From Pseudomonadota bacterium (GTDB lineage: Bacteria > Pseudomonadota > Gammaproteobacteria > Steroidobacterales > Steroidobacteraceae): a stretch of DNA of 64,000 nt. The translations under genes and the position numbers were made by a program. The notes beneath the pieces are model-generated. The model was not told where the DNA came from. It ran no database searches and saw nothing but the letters and a program-made list of their open reading frames with translations. Positions 43,341 to 52,433 of this stretch are shown here, piece after piece; position 1 is the stretch's first letter; each line of letters starts with the position of its first letter. The stretch covers positions 1-64,000 of the forward strand of contig JAFAEQ010000008.1 in assembly GCA_023423935.1 (NCBI GenBank). Reading direction: 5' to 3'.

Positions 43341-46300
43341 ATGACGCTCGCTGAAATCAGCATCCGTCGCCCCGTACTCACGATCGTCATCTCGCTGCTC
43401 ATCATGCTGTGCGGGTTCATCAGCCTGATGCAGTTGGGTGTGCGCGAGTATCCGGCGGTCGATCCTCCGACGCTATCGATTACCACGAGCTATCCGGGCG
43501 CAGCGGCGGAGGTCGTGGAAGCGCAGATCACCGAGCCCATCGAGGAAGCCGTGAATACCGTGGCCGGCATTCGCACGCTCACCTCGACCAGTCGCGAAGG
43601 TGCAAGTCAGGTCTCGGCAGAGTTCTCACTCGATACCGATCTGGATACTGCGGCGAGCGATGTGCGCGACCAGATCGCGCGCGCCGTGCGCAATCTGCCG
43701 CCCGATGCCAATCCGCCCATTCTGAACAAGGCGCACGCCGACTCGCAGCCGATCTTCGGTGTGGCGCTCAGCAGCGAGACGCGCACGCAGCTCGAGCTGA
43801 GCGCCTACGCCGATTCACTGCGCGAGCGACTGCAGACCGTACCTGGTATCGCCGGCGTCGATCAGCCCGCAGAAAAGCGCTATGCAATGCGTCTGTGGAT
43901 CGATCCGGAGAAGCTTGCCGCTTATGGACTCACGCCGCTCGATCTGCGCCAGGCGCTCGCGCGCGAAAACATCGAGTTGCCGTCCGGCCGGATCGAAGGC
44001 GAATCCATCGAGTTGCCAGTGAAGACGCTGTCGCGGCTGAGCACGGTCGAGGAGTTCAATGGGCTCATCGTCAAGCGCAGCGGCGGCAACATCGTGCGCT
44101 TCCGCGATATCGGCTACGCAGAGCTGGGCGCGCAGAACGAGCGCGGCGCGTTGAAGATGGGCGATGTCCCCATCGCAGGCCTCTATTTCAAACAGCAACC
44201 CGGTGCGAATCAGATCGAGATCGTCAATGCACTGCGGGCGCGGCTGGAACAGATCCGCAAGGAAGTACCGCCCGATATCAAGGTGAACATCGCGTACGAC
44301 AACACCGAGTATGTGCGCCGCTCGCTGCTGGAGGTGACGGAGACCATCTTCATCGCCTTCGTGCTCGTGGTGCTCGTGGTGTTCGCGTTCCTGCGCGAAT
44401 GGCGCACAACGTTGATTCCGGTCGTGGCGATCCCGGTGTCCATCATAGGCACGTTCGCAGTCATGCAAGCCGCCGGTTTCTCGATCAATACGCTCTCGCT
44501 CTTGGGGATCGTCCTCGCGATCGGTCTCGTCGTGGACGATGCGATCGTCGTGCTCGAGAACATCTACACCAAGATCGAAGATGGCATGGCTCCGATCGAG
44601 GCCGGCATCGCGGGCACCAGGGAAATCTTCATGGCGGTGATCTCGACCACGATCACGCTTGCCGTCGTGTTCCTCCCCTTGCTGTTCATGGGTGGTTTGT
44701 CGGGCCGGCTGTTTCGCGAGTTCGGTATGACCATTGCCGGCGCTGTGATCATCTCGGCTGTCGTTGCGCTCACGCTCACGCCGATGCTGAGTTCGCGCCT
44801 GCTGCGCGCGCATCAGGGCCATGGCTGGCTGTTCAGAAAAACGGAACCGTTCTTCGCTGCGCTGGAAGCGGGCTATGCCGCGGGCCTGAAGGCTTTTCTG
44901 CGTCACCGGTTCGCCGCATTCGGTGTTCTCGTCGTGGCGGGGGCTGTCATCGTCGCGGTCTTCAAGATCTTACCGCGCGAGCTTTCGCCACTGGAGGATC
45001 GGGGCCGCGTGTGGGTCCGCGCCACTGCGTCCGAGGGCGTGGGTTACGAGTACATGCAGAGTTTCATGGACGATCTCACCGCAGCGACGGCGCAGCGCGT
45101 GCCCGAAGCGCACATGATGATGACGCAGGTGCCGGGGGCGGGCGGCGGCCCCGGCATTCAGGGAGCCATCAACAATGGTTTCGTGCGCGTGTTCCTGAAA
45201 GACAAGAGTGAGCGGGAGCGTTCGCAGCAGCAGATCGCCGACGATCTGCAGGCGTTGTCGCGGCAGTTTACCGGGGCGCGCGTGAATATCACGCAGGAAG
45301 CGAGTATCGGCGAGCGCCGTGCGAACCAAAGCGGCGTCCAGTTCGTCGTGCAAGCCAACGACTTCTCTGCGTTGGAGGAGGCGCTGCCGAAGTTCCTCGA
45401 TCTGGCGAGGCAAAGTCCGGTGTTCACGTTCGTCGACAGCGACTTGAAGTTCAGCAAGCCGGAAGTGCGCGTCAGTCTCGATCGCGACAAGGCACAGACA
45501 CTCGGGGTGAGTACGCTCGATATCGCGCAAACATTGCAGTCCGCTCTGAGCGGGCAGCGCTTCGGCTACTTCATCCTCAATGGCAAACAGTACGATGTCA
45601 TCGGACAGCTGACGCGCGATTTCAGATCCAAGCCCACCGATCTCAGCAACATCGCGGTCCGCACGGCGGCCGATGATGGAATGGTGCGCCTGGACAACCT
45701 GGTCACGCTCACCGAAAGCGCTGCACCCCCTGAGTTGTATCGATTCAATCGCTACGCAGCGGCCACAGTGTCAGGGACTCTTGCCAACGGTCGCACCATG
45801 GGCGACGGCATTGCGGCATTCGAGCAGGCGGCAAAGGCGACGCTGGATGAGCGATTCACGACTTCTCTCACTGGCGCTGCGCGGGACTTCGTGGAGAGCT
45901 CCTCCTCGCTGGGGTGGGTGTTCATGCTCGCGCTGATTCTGATCTATCTCGTCCTGGCGGCTCAGTTCGAAAGTTTCATCGATCCATTCGTCATTCTGCT
46001 CACGGTGCCGCTGGCGCTGGCGGGTGCGCTGTTGTCGCTGTGGTACTTCGGGCAGACGCTCAACATCTTCTCGCAGATCGGACTGATCATGCTGGTGGGG
46101 CTCGTGACCAAGAACGGAATCCTGATCGTCGAGTTTGCAAACCAGCGTCGTGCGGCAGGGATCAGCGACCCGTTGCTCGCGGTGCGTGAGGCCGCCGCTG
46201 CGCGCCTGCGTCCGATTCTGATGACGACGCTTGCGACCGTGCTCGGCATCCTGCCCATCGCGCTGGCACTTGGTGCGGGCTCTGAAAGTCGCGTCTCGAT

Positions 46301-46457
46301 GGGAATTGCCGTGATCGGCGGATTGCTGTGCGGTGGCGCGCTGACTCTTTATGTCATCCCTGCAATGTACGTACTTCTCAGTCGCAAGCCGCGCGAAAGT
46401 GAGCCTAGTCCAGAAATCTTCGCAGCGGCGGCCACGACGGCGGGCACGGCACATTGA
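43341..46457 (+). CDS. RND efflux pump, inner-membrane permease (AcrB-like, HAE1 type)
   Basis: This 1038-residue protein has the 12-helix, two-large-loop layout of proton-driven RND pumps. Recognisable blocks are LAEISIRRPVLTIVISLLIM at the start, the TM4 proton-relay acids in LVVDDAIVVLENI, and LTPMLSSRLL. The second half has YLVLAAQFESFIDPFVILLT and QIGLIMLVGLVTKNGILIVE. The substrate is unknown. Control by the same motif as the amidase operons suggests it exports a toxic breakdown product or the amide compound itself. Confidence 0.94.
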   Translation: MTLAEISIRRPVLTIVISLLIMLCGFISLMQLGVREYPAVDPPTLSITTSYPGAAAEVVEAQITEPIEEAVNTVAGIRTLTSTSREGASQVSAEFSLDTDLDTAASDVRDQIARAVRNLPPDANPPILNKAHADSQPIFGVALSSETRTQLELSAYADSLRERLQTVPGIAGVDQPAEKRYAMRLWIDPEKLAAYGLTPLDLRQALARENIELPSGRIEGESIELPVKTLSRLSTVEEFNGLIVKRSGGNIVRFRDIGYAELGAQNERGALKMGDVPIAGLYFKQQPGANQIEIVNALRARLEQIRKEVPPDIKVNIAYDNTEYVRRSLLEVTETIFIAFVLVVLVVFAFLREWRTTLIPVVAIPVSIIGTFAVMQAAGFSINTLSLLGIVLAIGLVVDDAIVVLENIYTKIEDGMAPIEAGIAGTREIFMAVISTTITLAVVFLPLLFMGGLSGRLFREFGMTIAGAVIISAVVALTLTPMLSSRLLRAHQGHGWLFRKTEPFFAALEAGYAAGLKAFLRHRFAAFGVLVVAGAVIVAVFKILPRELSPLEDRGRVWVRATASEGVGYEYMQSFMDDLTAATAQRVPEAHMMMTQVPGAGGGPGIQGAINNGFVRVFLKDKSERERSQQQIADDLQALSRQFTGARVNITQEASIGERRANQSGVQFVVQANDFSALEEALPKFLDLARQSPVFTFVDSDLKFSKPEVRVSLDRDKAQTLGVSTLDIAQTLQSALSGQRFGYFILNGKQYDVIGQLTRDFRSKPTDLSNIAVRTAADDGMVRLDNLVTLTESAAPPELYRFNRYAAATVSGTLANGRTMGDGIAAFEQAAKATLDERFTTSLTGAARDFVESSSSLGWVFMLALILIYLVLAAQFESFIDPFVILLTVPLALAGALLSLWYFGQTLNIFSQIGLIMLVGLVTKNGILIVEFANQRRAAGISDPLLAVREAAAARLRPILMTTLATVLGILPIALALGAGSESRVSMGIAVIGGLLCGGALTLYVIPAMYVLLSRKPRESEPSPEIFAAAATTAGTAH

Positions 46458-46643
46458 TCCGTCAAACGGCTGCATTGAACCGCAGCTGATGGATGTCAGC
46501 TTGTCCGGTAAGAGTCGAACCCAGAACTCGCCGAATCAGATCTGAACTGCGGTTTCTCAGATCGCTCTTGGTGCATCCGACTTCGACTCTGCTCGCGGAT
46601 GAAACATCTGCAGATTCCCTATCGCGAGACTCGACTCGCGCAG
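46458..46643. other. intergenic region with imperfect inverted repeat
   Basis: After the RND gene I see no supported gene. An imperfect inverted repeat (AGAGTCGA at 46511-46518 and TCGACTCT at 46583-46590, with CAGATCTGA/TCTCAGATC inside) may act as a terminator for the pump operon. The promoter motif of the Exb/TonB operon follows, and a further 146 bases to the start at 46820 form a leader with no gene I can support. Confidence 0.5.
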
Positions 46644-46673
46644 GTAGGGGGCAAAAAAAGGGCTGCGTCTGAA
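46644..46673 (+). promoter_or_regulatory. GTRGGG-N16-CGTCTGAA promoter motif (unit 7: DUF3450/Exb/TonB operon)
   Basis: GTAGGG at 46644-46649 and CGTCTGAA at 46666-46673 are 16 bases apart. The flanking sequence GCGTCTGAATTCACGAA is close to that at the second receptor (GCGTCTGAATCCACGAA, 10932-10948). Confidence 0.78.
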
Positions 46674-46819
46674 TTCACGAAGGCACCGGCAGGCGGTGCG
46701 ATGAGACGAGCGATGCGAGAGTTCTCACAGCAAACGTTCCCACGCGCAGTGCACGTGCCTGCGTATGCAGCTGGGCGCTTTGCAAACCCCATAGTCCTCT
46801 TCAGATCAGGTATCGAACC

Positions 46820-47596
46820 ATGAGCAAGACAATGAGTCGCGGCGGTGCCGCGCTCGTCACGGCGGCGTGCACCTTTGCGCTTTGGAGCGCGGCGGGGTTC
46901 AGCGCAGAACCTTCGAGCGTGAACGCAGTGATCAGCGAGCAGGTGAAAGCCGAGCAGGCGGCGAAGGCGTCGCAGAAGCGGGTCGAGCAACTCGATGACG
47001 AGAGCACCAAGATGCTCGCGGATTATCGGCAGATGACGGCCGAGGCATCGAGTCTCAAGGGTTACAACGATCAGCTCGCAACACAGGTCTCCTCGCAACA
47101 GCAGCAGATCGACGAAATGACCAAGCAGCTCGGCGAGATCGAAACGACCTCGCGCGAAGTGCTGCCGATGATGGAGAAGATGCTTGCGACGCTGGATCAG
47201 TTCGTCAGTCTCGATCTGCCGTTTCTGGTCGAAGAGCGCGCGAATCGCGTAGCGGCTCTCAAGGATCTGATGACGCGCGCTGACGTGTCCACGTCCGAGA
47301 AATATCGCCGCATCGTCGAGGCCTACCAGATCGAAATGGAGTACGGCCGCACCATCGAAGCCTATCAAGGCAAGGTCGGCGACAAGACGGTCGATTTCCT
47401 GCGAGCGGGCCGCATCGCGCTCATGTACCAGACGCTCGATGGCAAAGAGACGGGATACTGGGACGCTGCGAGCAAAGCCTGGAAGCAGGATTCCAACTAC
47501 CAGGACAGCATCCGCGCAGGCTTGAAGGTCGCCAAGAAACAAGCCGCCCCCGATTTCATTGCAGTCGCCGTTCCTGCTCCGAAGGAGATCAGCTGA
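46820..47596 (+). CDS. DUF3450 domain periplasmic protein
   Basis: This 258-residue protein has a signal peptide (to about residue 29, GFSA) followed by a long coiled coil (about residues 45-110), then LPFLVEERANRVAALKDLM and EAYQIEMEYGRTIEAYQGKV, which are DUF3450 hallmarks. Such proteins are encoded ahead of TtpC/ExbB-ExbD-TonB clusters in Vibrio and Shewanella-like bacteria and probably assist the energising complex in the periplasm. Its stop overlaps the next start (TGATG). Confidence 0.9.
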   Translation: MSKTMSRGGAALVTAACTFALWSAAGFSAEPSSVNAVISEQVKAEQAAKASQKRVEQLDDESTKMLADYRQMTAEASSLKGYNDQLATQVSSQQQQIDEMTKQLGEIETTSREVLPMMEKMLATLDQFVSLDLPFLVEERANRVAALKDLMTRADVSTSEKYRRIVEAYQIEMEYGRTIEAYQGKVGDKTVDFLRAGRIALMYQTLDGKETGYWDAASKAWKQDSNYQDSIRAGLKVAKKQAAPDFIAVAVPAPKEIS

Positions 47597-48984
47597 TGTT
47601 CAAGTCGCCGTCATTGAAGGTCAGAGGTGCTGCAGCCTTGATGCTGGCAGCCGTGCTGACGAGCGCCACGTTTGCCCCGATGGCTCAGTCTGCGCCCGCA
47701 TCGCTCGAGGAGTTGCTCGAGCAGACGAGGCAGGCGCGTGCGCGGGAAGCGAAGGCCAACGAGGAGCGCGAAGCGAAGTTCCTCGCCGAGCGTAACAAGC
47801 AAGCCGCGTTGATGGCGGAGGCCCGCGCAGAGCTCACGCAGCAGCAGAACCGCGGCAAGACGTTGTCGGCCGCGTTCGATGCGAACGAGAAAAAGCTCAC
47901 CGACCTGCAAGCGCAGCTCGACGCGCGTGCAGGCAATCTGGGCGAGATGTTCGGTGTCGTGCGGCAGGTGGCGAACGATTTCTCCTCTGTCGTGCACAAC
48001 TCGATCATCACCGCACAGTATCCGGATCGCGGCGAGTTCGTGACCAAGCTCGCAGCCTCCAAGACACTGCCCTCGATGCAGGAGCTGGAGCGGTTCTGGT
48101 TCGAGCTGCAGCGGGAGATGACCGAGACCGGAAGCGTCGTGAAGTACAAGGCCACGGTCGTCACGCCGAAGGGAGACTCGGCTGATGCGATGGTCACACG
48201 CGTCGGACCGTTCGTGGCCACCTCGTCCGGGCAGTACCTGAACTATCTGCCGAGCCAGCAGCAGTTCGCGATCATGCCGCGCCAGCCGGGCGGTCGGTTC
48301 AAGAGCCCTGCTGAGGCGCTCGAAGCAGCGAAGAGCGGCGTCGTGCAGGCCTTCGTGGATCCGACGCGCGGCGTGATGCTCTCGATCTACGCGCAGCGAC
48401 CGAATGTGGTCGAACGCATCGAGAAGGGTGAGCTCGTCGGCTACATCATCATCGTCGTGGGCGTGGTGGGCGCGGCCCTCGCGCTGTACCAGCTCTTCTA
48501 TCTCTCTGCGGTGCGCGGTCGCGTGAAGAATCAGCTGCGGTTCGCGAACGATCCGGTCACCGACAACCCGCTCGGCCGTGTGCTCGCGACCTTCAAGGGC
48601 GACAAGGAAAAGCTCGAACAGGATGCAGAGATCGTGGAGCTGCGTATCTCCGAGGCCGTGATGAAGGAAGTACCGAAGCTCGAGCGCTTCCAGGCGTTCT
48701 TGCGACTCGCCGTGGCAGCCGGTCCGCTGCTCGGTCTGATCGGTACGGTCGTCGGCATGATCGTGACCTTCCAGAGCATCACCGAGTCCGGTTCCAGCGA
48801 TCCGAAGCTCATGGCCGCGGGTATCTCGCAGGCGATGATCGCAACGGTGTTGGGCCTGGGCATCGCCATCCCACTGCTGTTCGCGAATGCCTGGCTTTCC
48901 TCGCTCTCGAAATCGATCGTGCAAGTGCTCGATGAACAGAGCGCGGGTCTGCTCGCAGAGCGTCTGGAGAAAACCCATGCTTGA
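47596..48984 (+). CDS. MotA/TolQ/ExbB-type proton channel with long periplasmic N-terminus (TtpC-like)
   Basis: A 462-residue protein: signal peptide (about 1-32), coiled coil (about 38-115), periplasmic domain, one helix at VGYIIIVVGVVGAALALYQL (about 277-297), then the TolQ/ExbB core, with LRLAVAAGPLLGLIGTVVGM and MIATVLGLGIAIPLLFANAW. The long N-terminal extension matches TtpC of TonB2-type systems, an added partner that couples the proton gradient to TonB. It overlaps the next ExbB gene by 8 bases. Confidence 0.9.
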   Translation: MFKSPSLKVRGAAALMLAAVLTSATFAPMAQSAPASLEELLEQTRQARAREAKANEEREAKFLAERNKQAALMAEARAELTQQQNRGKTLSAAFDANEKKLTDLQAQLDARAGNLGEMFGVVRQVANDFSSVVHNSIITAQYPDRGEFVTKLAASKTLPSMQELERFWFELQREMTETGSVVKYKATVVTPKGDSADAMVTRVGPFVATSSGQYLNYLPSQQQFAIMPRQPGGRFKSPAEALEAAKSGVVQAFVDPTRGVMLSIYAQRPNVVERIEKGELVGYIIIVVGVVGAALALYQLFYLSAVRGRVKNQLRFANDPVTDNPLGRVLATFKGDKEKLEQDAEIVELRISEAVMKEVPKLERFQAFLRLAVAAGPLLGLIGTVVGMIVTFQSITESGSSDPKLMAAGISQAMIATVLGLGIAIPLLFANAWLSSLSKSIVQVLDEQSAGLLAERLEKTHA

Positions 48985-49501
48985 TCTGATCGCAGCACCC
49001 TGGACCGCCTTTCACACCATGCGGGAGCTGGGCGGTCCCGTCGTGAACTGGATCTTCATCGCTTGTGTGCTGATGTGGACCATCGTGATCGAGCGCATGT
49101 GGTACTTCCGCGCGGTGCTGCCGAAAGAGGCGGCCCAGATGCTGCGCGAGTGGGTGTCACGGACCGACCGTCAGAGCTGGACTGCACATCAGATTCGCCG
49201 CGCGATGATCTCGCGGCTCAACACGGCGATGAATTCCAACTTGCAGGTGCTGCGGGTACTGGTGCCGATGTGTCCCTTGCTCGGTCTGCTCGGGACCGTC
49301 GGCGGAATGCTCGAAGTGTTCGATTCGATGGCGGCGCGCGGTTCGGCAGATGCGCGTTCGATGGCGAGCGGCATCTCCGAGGCCATGATCTGCACGCTCA
49401 CCGGCCTGGCAGTCAGTATCACGGGGCTCTATCCCGTGTACTACTTCCGGCGGCGCGTGCGCATGGAGACCGAGCTGCTGGCTGACAAGTTCTCGTACTG
49501 A
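48977..49501 (+). CDS. exbB: ExbB proton channel subunit
   Basis: A 174-residue ExbB with three membrane helices: the first in VVNWIFIACVLMWTIVIERM, the others in LVPMCPLLGLLGTVGGMLEV and SEAMICTLTGLAVSITGLYP. It forms the core pentamer of the TonB motor with ExbD. The start at 48977 overlaps the preceding TtpC-like gene, so the two are made together. ExbD follows after 12 bases. Confidence 0.92.
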   Translation: MLDLIAAPWTAFHTMRELGGPVVNWIFIACVLMWTIVIERMWYFRAVLPKEAAQMLREWVSRTDRQSWTAHQIRRAMISRLNTAMNSNLQVLRVLVPMCPLLGLLGTVGGMLEVFDSMAARGSADARSMASGISEAMICTLTGLAVSITGLYPVYYFRRRVRMETELLADKFSY

Positions 49502-49513
49502 GTCGAGGTCATC

Positions 49514-49930
49514 ATGAGTTTTCGTCGCGCACGCATTCAGCATCACAGTGATGAGACCGGCATCGATCTCGCGCCCATGCTGGACTTCGTTCTGAACCTG
49601 CTCATCTTCTTCATCATCACCGCAGTCTTCTCGAAAGAGATCGGACTCACCGTGAGTCGTCCGAGCGCGACGAACGCCGAGAAAAAGGAAGCGGGCAATA
49701 TCGTCGTCGCCATCGATTCGGCCGGCGACATCTGGATCGAGAAGCGTCGGGTCGATGTGCGCGCCGTCCGCGCCAACATCGAACGGCTCCATGCTCAGAA
49801 GCCCGATGACGCAGTCGTCGTCGCAGCCGAGAAGGGCGCGCAGACCGGCATCTTGGTGCAGGTCATCGACCAGGTGCGACAAGGTGGCGTGCAGAGCGTC
49901 TCCATCGCCGCCACTGAGAGGACGGGATGA
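49514..49930 (+). CDS. exbD: ExbD biopolymer transport protein 1
   Basis: A 138-residue ExbD: short cytoplasmic N-terminus, one helix with the essential proton-binding Asp in IDLAPMLDFVLNLLIFFIIT, then a periplasmic domain (LTVSRPSATNA to SIAATERTG). It couples proton flow through ExbB to TonB movement. A second ExbD gene lies about 90 bases downstream, about 60% similar by eye, so the motor may contain ExbD heterodimers. Confidence 0.92.
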   Translation: MSFRRARIQHHSDETGIDLAPMLDFVLNLLIFFIITAVFSKEIGLTVSRPSATNAEKKEAGNIVVAIDSAGDIWIEKRRVDVRAVRANIERLHAQKPDDAVVVAAEKGAQTGILVQVIDQVRQGGVQSVSIAATERTG

Positions 49931-49935
49931 GGTTC

Positions 49936-49997
49936 TGACGTCATCACCGCTATCACCGTCATCACTGCTAGCCATCACCTCTATCACCGTCATCACC
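49936..49997 (+). repeat. ATCACC word repeats between the two exbD genes
   Basis: The segment is built from words like CATCACC, with the 16-base block CTATCACCGTCATCAC present twice. There is no complementary arm, so unlike the other word repeats it cannot fold on itself. Confidence 0.75.
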
Positions 49998-50022
49998 TCC
50001 TACGTAATCACGAGTACGCCCT

Positions 50023-50436
50023 ATGCAATCACGACGCCATGCGAGTGAAGACAGCGACGAGACGGGGATCGATCTGGCTCCGATGCTCGACTTCGTTCTG
50101 AACCTGCTCATCTTCTTCATCATCACCACCTCGTTCGTGAAGGAGGCGGGGATCACCGTGAACAAGCAGGAAGCGCTCACGGCCGACAGCAAGGAGAACG
50201 GCAACATCCTCATTGCGATCCGACCGAATGGCGACATCTGGATGGACAAGCGCCGCGTCGATATCCGCGAAGTACGCCCGGCCATCGAGCGGCTCCACGT
50301 CGAACGGCCGGATGACTCCGTGGTCATCATCGCGGATCGTGAATCCAATACGGGCATGCTCACGCAGGTGATGGATCAGGTGAAGCTGGGCGGCGTGAGC
50401 GAAGTGTCCATCGCCACCGCACCGCTCGCCGGCTAG
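50023..50436 (+). CDS. exbD: ExbD biopolymer transport protein 2
   Basis: A 137-residue ExbD paralogue with the conserved Asp-containing helix (IDLAPMLDFVLNLLIFFIIT) identical to that of ExbD 1 and a diverged periplasmic part (ITVNKQEALTADSKENGNIL). The identical membrane helix and different periplasmic tip suggest one contact with ExbB and different contacts with TonB. TonB follows after 27 bases. Confidence 0.92.
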   Translation: MQSRRHASEDSDETGIDLAPMLDFVLNLLIFFIITTSFVKEAGITVNKQEALTADSKENGNILIAIRPNGDIWMDKRRVDIREVRPAIERLHVERPDDSVVIIADRESNTGMLTQVMDQVKLGGVSEVSIATAPLAG

Positions 50437-50463
50437 ACAGACAGGAATCACAGGACCCCTCGA

Positions 50464-51171
50464 ATGCACGCTACGACGACCACGATGCTTCCGACCACTG
50501 CGTCGAAGACGCTGGATATCAAAGGTCTCCTGGGTCGCAGCCCGATGCTGGCCGCGGCGGGTATGGCCATTCTGTTCTCGCTCGTTCTGTTCGCGTTGCT
50601 CTATGGAGCGATTCATGCGGGCAAGTTCGTCGCCGAGGAGCGTGAGCATCTGCAGACGATCGATTTCGTTCGGTTGAAGCGCGACTCCGAGGTGGAAACG
50701 CTCTCGCGTCGCAAACCACCGCCTCCGCCAGCGCAACCTCCGCCTCCTGCGAAGATGCGTGTGGCCGCCGAGTCGGTGCAGCAAGGTCCCGCGGGCATGG
50801 AGATTCCGACATTGAATCTGTCGGCGAGCGTGGGCGGCGGTCCCATCGGCGGCCAGCTCGGCAAAGGTGGCGGCAGCGGAATGTTCGATGGCGATCTGCT
50901 GCCGTTGCAGCGAATTCCGCCTCAGTATCCGCGTGATGCTGCTCGCGCCGGAGTCACCGGCTGGGTACAGCTCGAGGTTCTGGTGAATGCGGATGGCAGT
51001 GTGCGCACGGCGAAAGTCATCGACGCGAAGCCGCGCGGTATTTTCGAAGCGGCCGCTGTGCAAGCGGTGATGCGCTGGAAGTTCAAGCCGAAGATTCAGG
51101 ACGGCAAACCGGTCGAACAGCGCGGATCGCAGAAGATAGATTTCAATCTGAATGCTGCGGCGGCAGGGTGA
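50464..51171 (+). CDS. tonB: TonB energy transducer
   Basis: A 235-residue TonB: membrane helix about residues 28-50 (MLAAAGMAILFSLVLFALLY), Pro-rich spacer KPPPPPAQPPPPAK (about 84-97), a Gly-rich stretch, then the receptor-binding C-terminal domain (PQYPRDAARAGVTGWVQLEV to AVMRWKFKPK, about 154-215). It transfers energy from ExbB/ExbD to outer-membrane receptors, probably including the two receptors at 7688 and 11021. A TPR gene follows. Confidence 0.93.
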   Translation: MHATTTTMLPTTASKTLDIKGLLGRSPMLAAAGMAILFSLVLFALLYGAIHAGKFVAEEREHLQTIDFVRLKRDSEVETLSRRKPPPPPAQPPPPAKMRVAAESVQQGPAGMEIPTLNLSASVGGGPIGGQLGKGGGSGMFDGDLLPLQRIPPQYPRDAARAGVTGWVQLEVLVNADGSVRTAKVIDAKPRGIFEAAAVQAVMRWKFKPKIQDGKPVEQRGSQKIDFNLNAAAAG

Positions 51172-51179
51172 GGTTCGCT

Positions 51180-52433
51180 ATGACGATGCAGATCAGAGTT
51201 CGGCACGCCGTGCGTGTAATCCTCGCGATTGCAGGCGCAACGATCGGAATGCAGGCGTACGCCGCGGATTGCGCTGCGCCGGAGAAAGCGGCCGGTGACA
51301 TGAGCGAGGGTACGTACAGCGATACGCAGGCGGCGATGGAGCTGCTCTCGAAGCAGAAACACAATGAGGCGATCGAGAAGCTTTCGAAGATTGCCGACAA
51401 GGGTTCCGACTACGAGAAGGCCGTCGTGAACTACAACCTCGGCTTCGCCTACAGCGCGAAGAACGACACGCCCAGTGCAGTGAAGGCCTTCGCGAAGGCG
51501 CTCTCGTTCAAGGCGTTGCCGCGTTCGCAGAGCGAGCAGCTGCAATTCAATCTCGGCCAGCTCTATATCGTCACGAATCAGCAGGAAGAAGGTATCAAGA
51601 CGCTGCAGGACTACATCGCGAATGCGTGCGGCAAAGTGCCGGCCGAGGCTCACATCTTCCTTGCGAATGCTCTGGCCGAACGCAAGCGCTACGCCGAAGC
51701 GTTGCCGCAGATCGAACAGGCGATCGCCAAATCGAAGGAGCCGAAGGAGCCCTGGCTTCAGATGAAGCTGGCCGTCGCGTACGAAATGAAGGACTACAAG
51801 GGATGCGCGGATTCGCTGGTCAGTCTGATCGCGTTGTTGCCGAACAAACCCGAGTACTGGCGTCAGCTCTCGAGCATGTTCTACGAAATGAAGCAGGACT
51901 CGGAGGCGGTAGCCGTGCTGGCGTTGGCGGAGCGTCAGGGTTTCGTCGAGAAGCCCAACGAGATCAAGAATCTCTACAGCATTTACATGGTGATGGAGCT
52001 GCCGTTCAAAGCCGGTCTTCTGATGCAGACGGCGCTGGAGAAGAACAAGCTGCCGAGCGATGAGACGAACTTGAGCTCGCTGGCCGATGCCTGGATCAAC
52101 GCGCGCGAAGTCGTCCGGGCCGAAACCGTATTGAAGAAGCTCGCCGGGATCGCCGAGAAGGGCGACTACTACTTCAAGCTCGGTGCCATGTACGGCGATG
52201 AGGAGCGCTGGCAGGAATCGCAGGAGATGCTGAAGAAGGCGCTCGACAAAGGCAGTCTGGGTAAACGCACGGGCGAAGCCTGGATGCGCCTGGCGGTTGC
52301 GCAGTACGGACTCAAGAACACACCTGCTGCAGTCGCATCATTGCAGAAAGCCGTAGGATTCGACGAAACCCGCAAGCAGGCCGGGGAATGGCTGCGGCAC
52401 CTGGGCGGACAAGTGGCGATGAATACTCAGTGA
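51180..52433 (+). CDS. TPR-repeat periplasmic protein of the TonB operon
   Basis: A 417-residue protein from ATG 51180; GTG 51168 overlapping the tonB stop is possible. The signal peptide ends GMQAYAA. The body is a series of tetratricopeptide repeats (for example AVVNYNLGFAYSAKNDTPSA, LQFNLGQLYIVTNQQEEGIK, and YYFKLGAMYGDEERWQESQE). TPR proteins commonly end TtpC/ExbB/ExbD/TonB2 operons and are needed for function in Vibrio. It is the last gene before a convergent terminator region. Confidence 0.88.
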   Translation: MTMQIRVRHAVRVILAIAGATIGMQAYAADCAAPEKAAGDMSEGTYSDTQAAMELLSKQKHNEAIEKLSKIADKGSDYEKAVVNYNLGFAYSAKNDTPSAVKAFAKALSFKALPRSQSEQLQFNLGQLYIVTNQQEEGIKTLQDYIANACGKVPAEAHIFLANALAERKRYAEALPQIEQAIAKSKEPKEPWLQMKLAVAYEMKDYKGCADSLVSLIALLPNKPEYWRQLSSMFYEMKQDSEAVAVLALAERQGFVEKPNEIKNLYSIYMVMELPFKAGLLMQTALEKNKLPSDETNLSSLADAWINAREVVRAETVLKKLAGIAEKGDYYFKLGAMYGDEERWQESQEMLKKALDKGSLGKRTGEAWMRLAVAQYGLKNTPAAVASLQKAVGFDETRKQAGEWLRHLGGQVAMNTQ

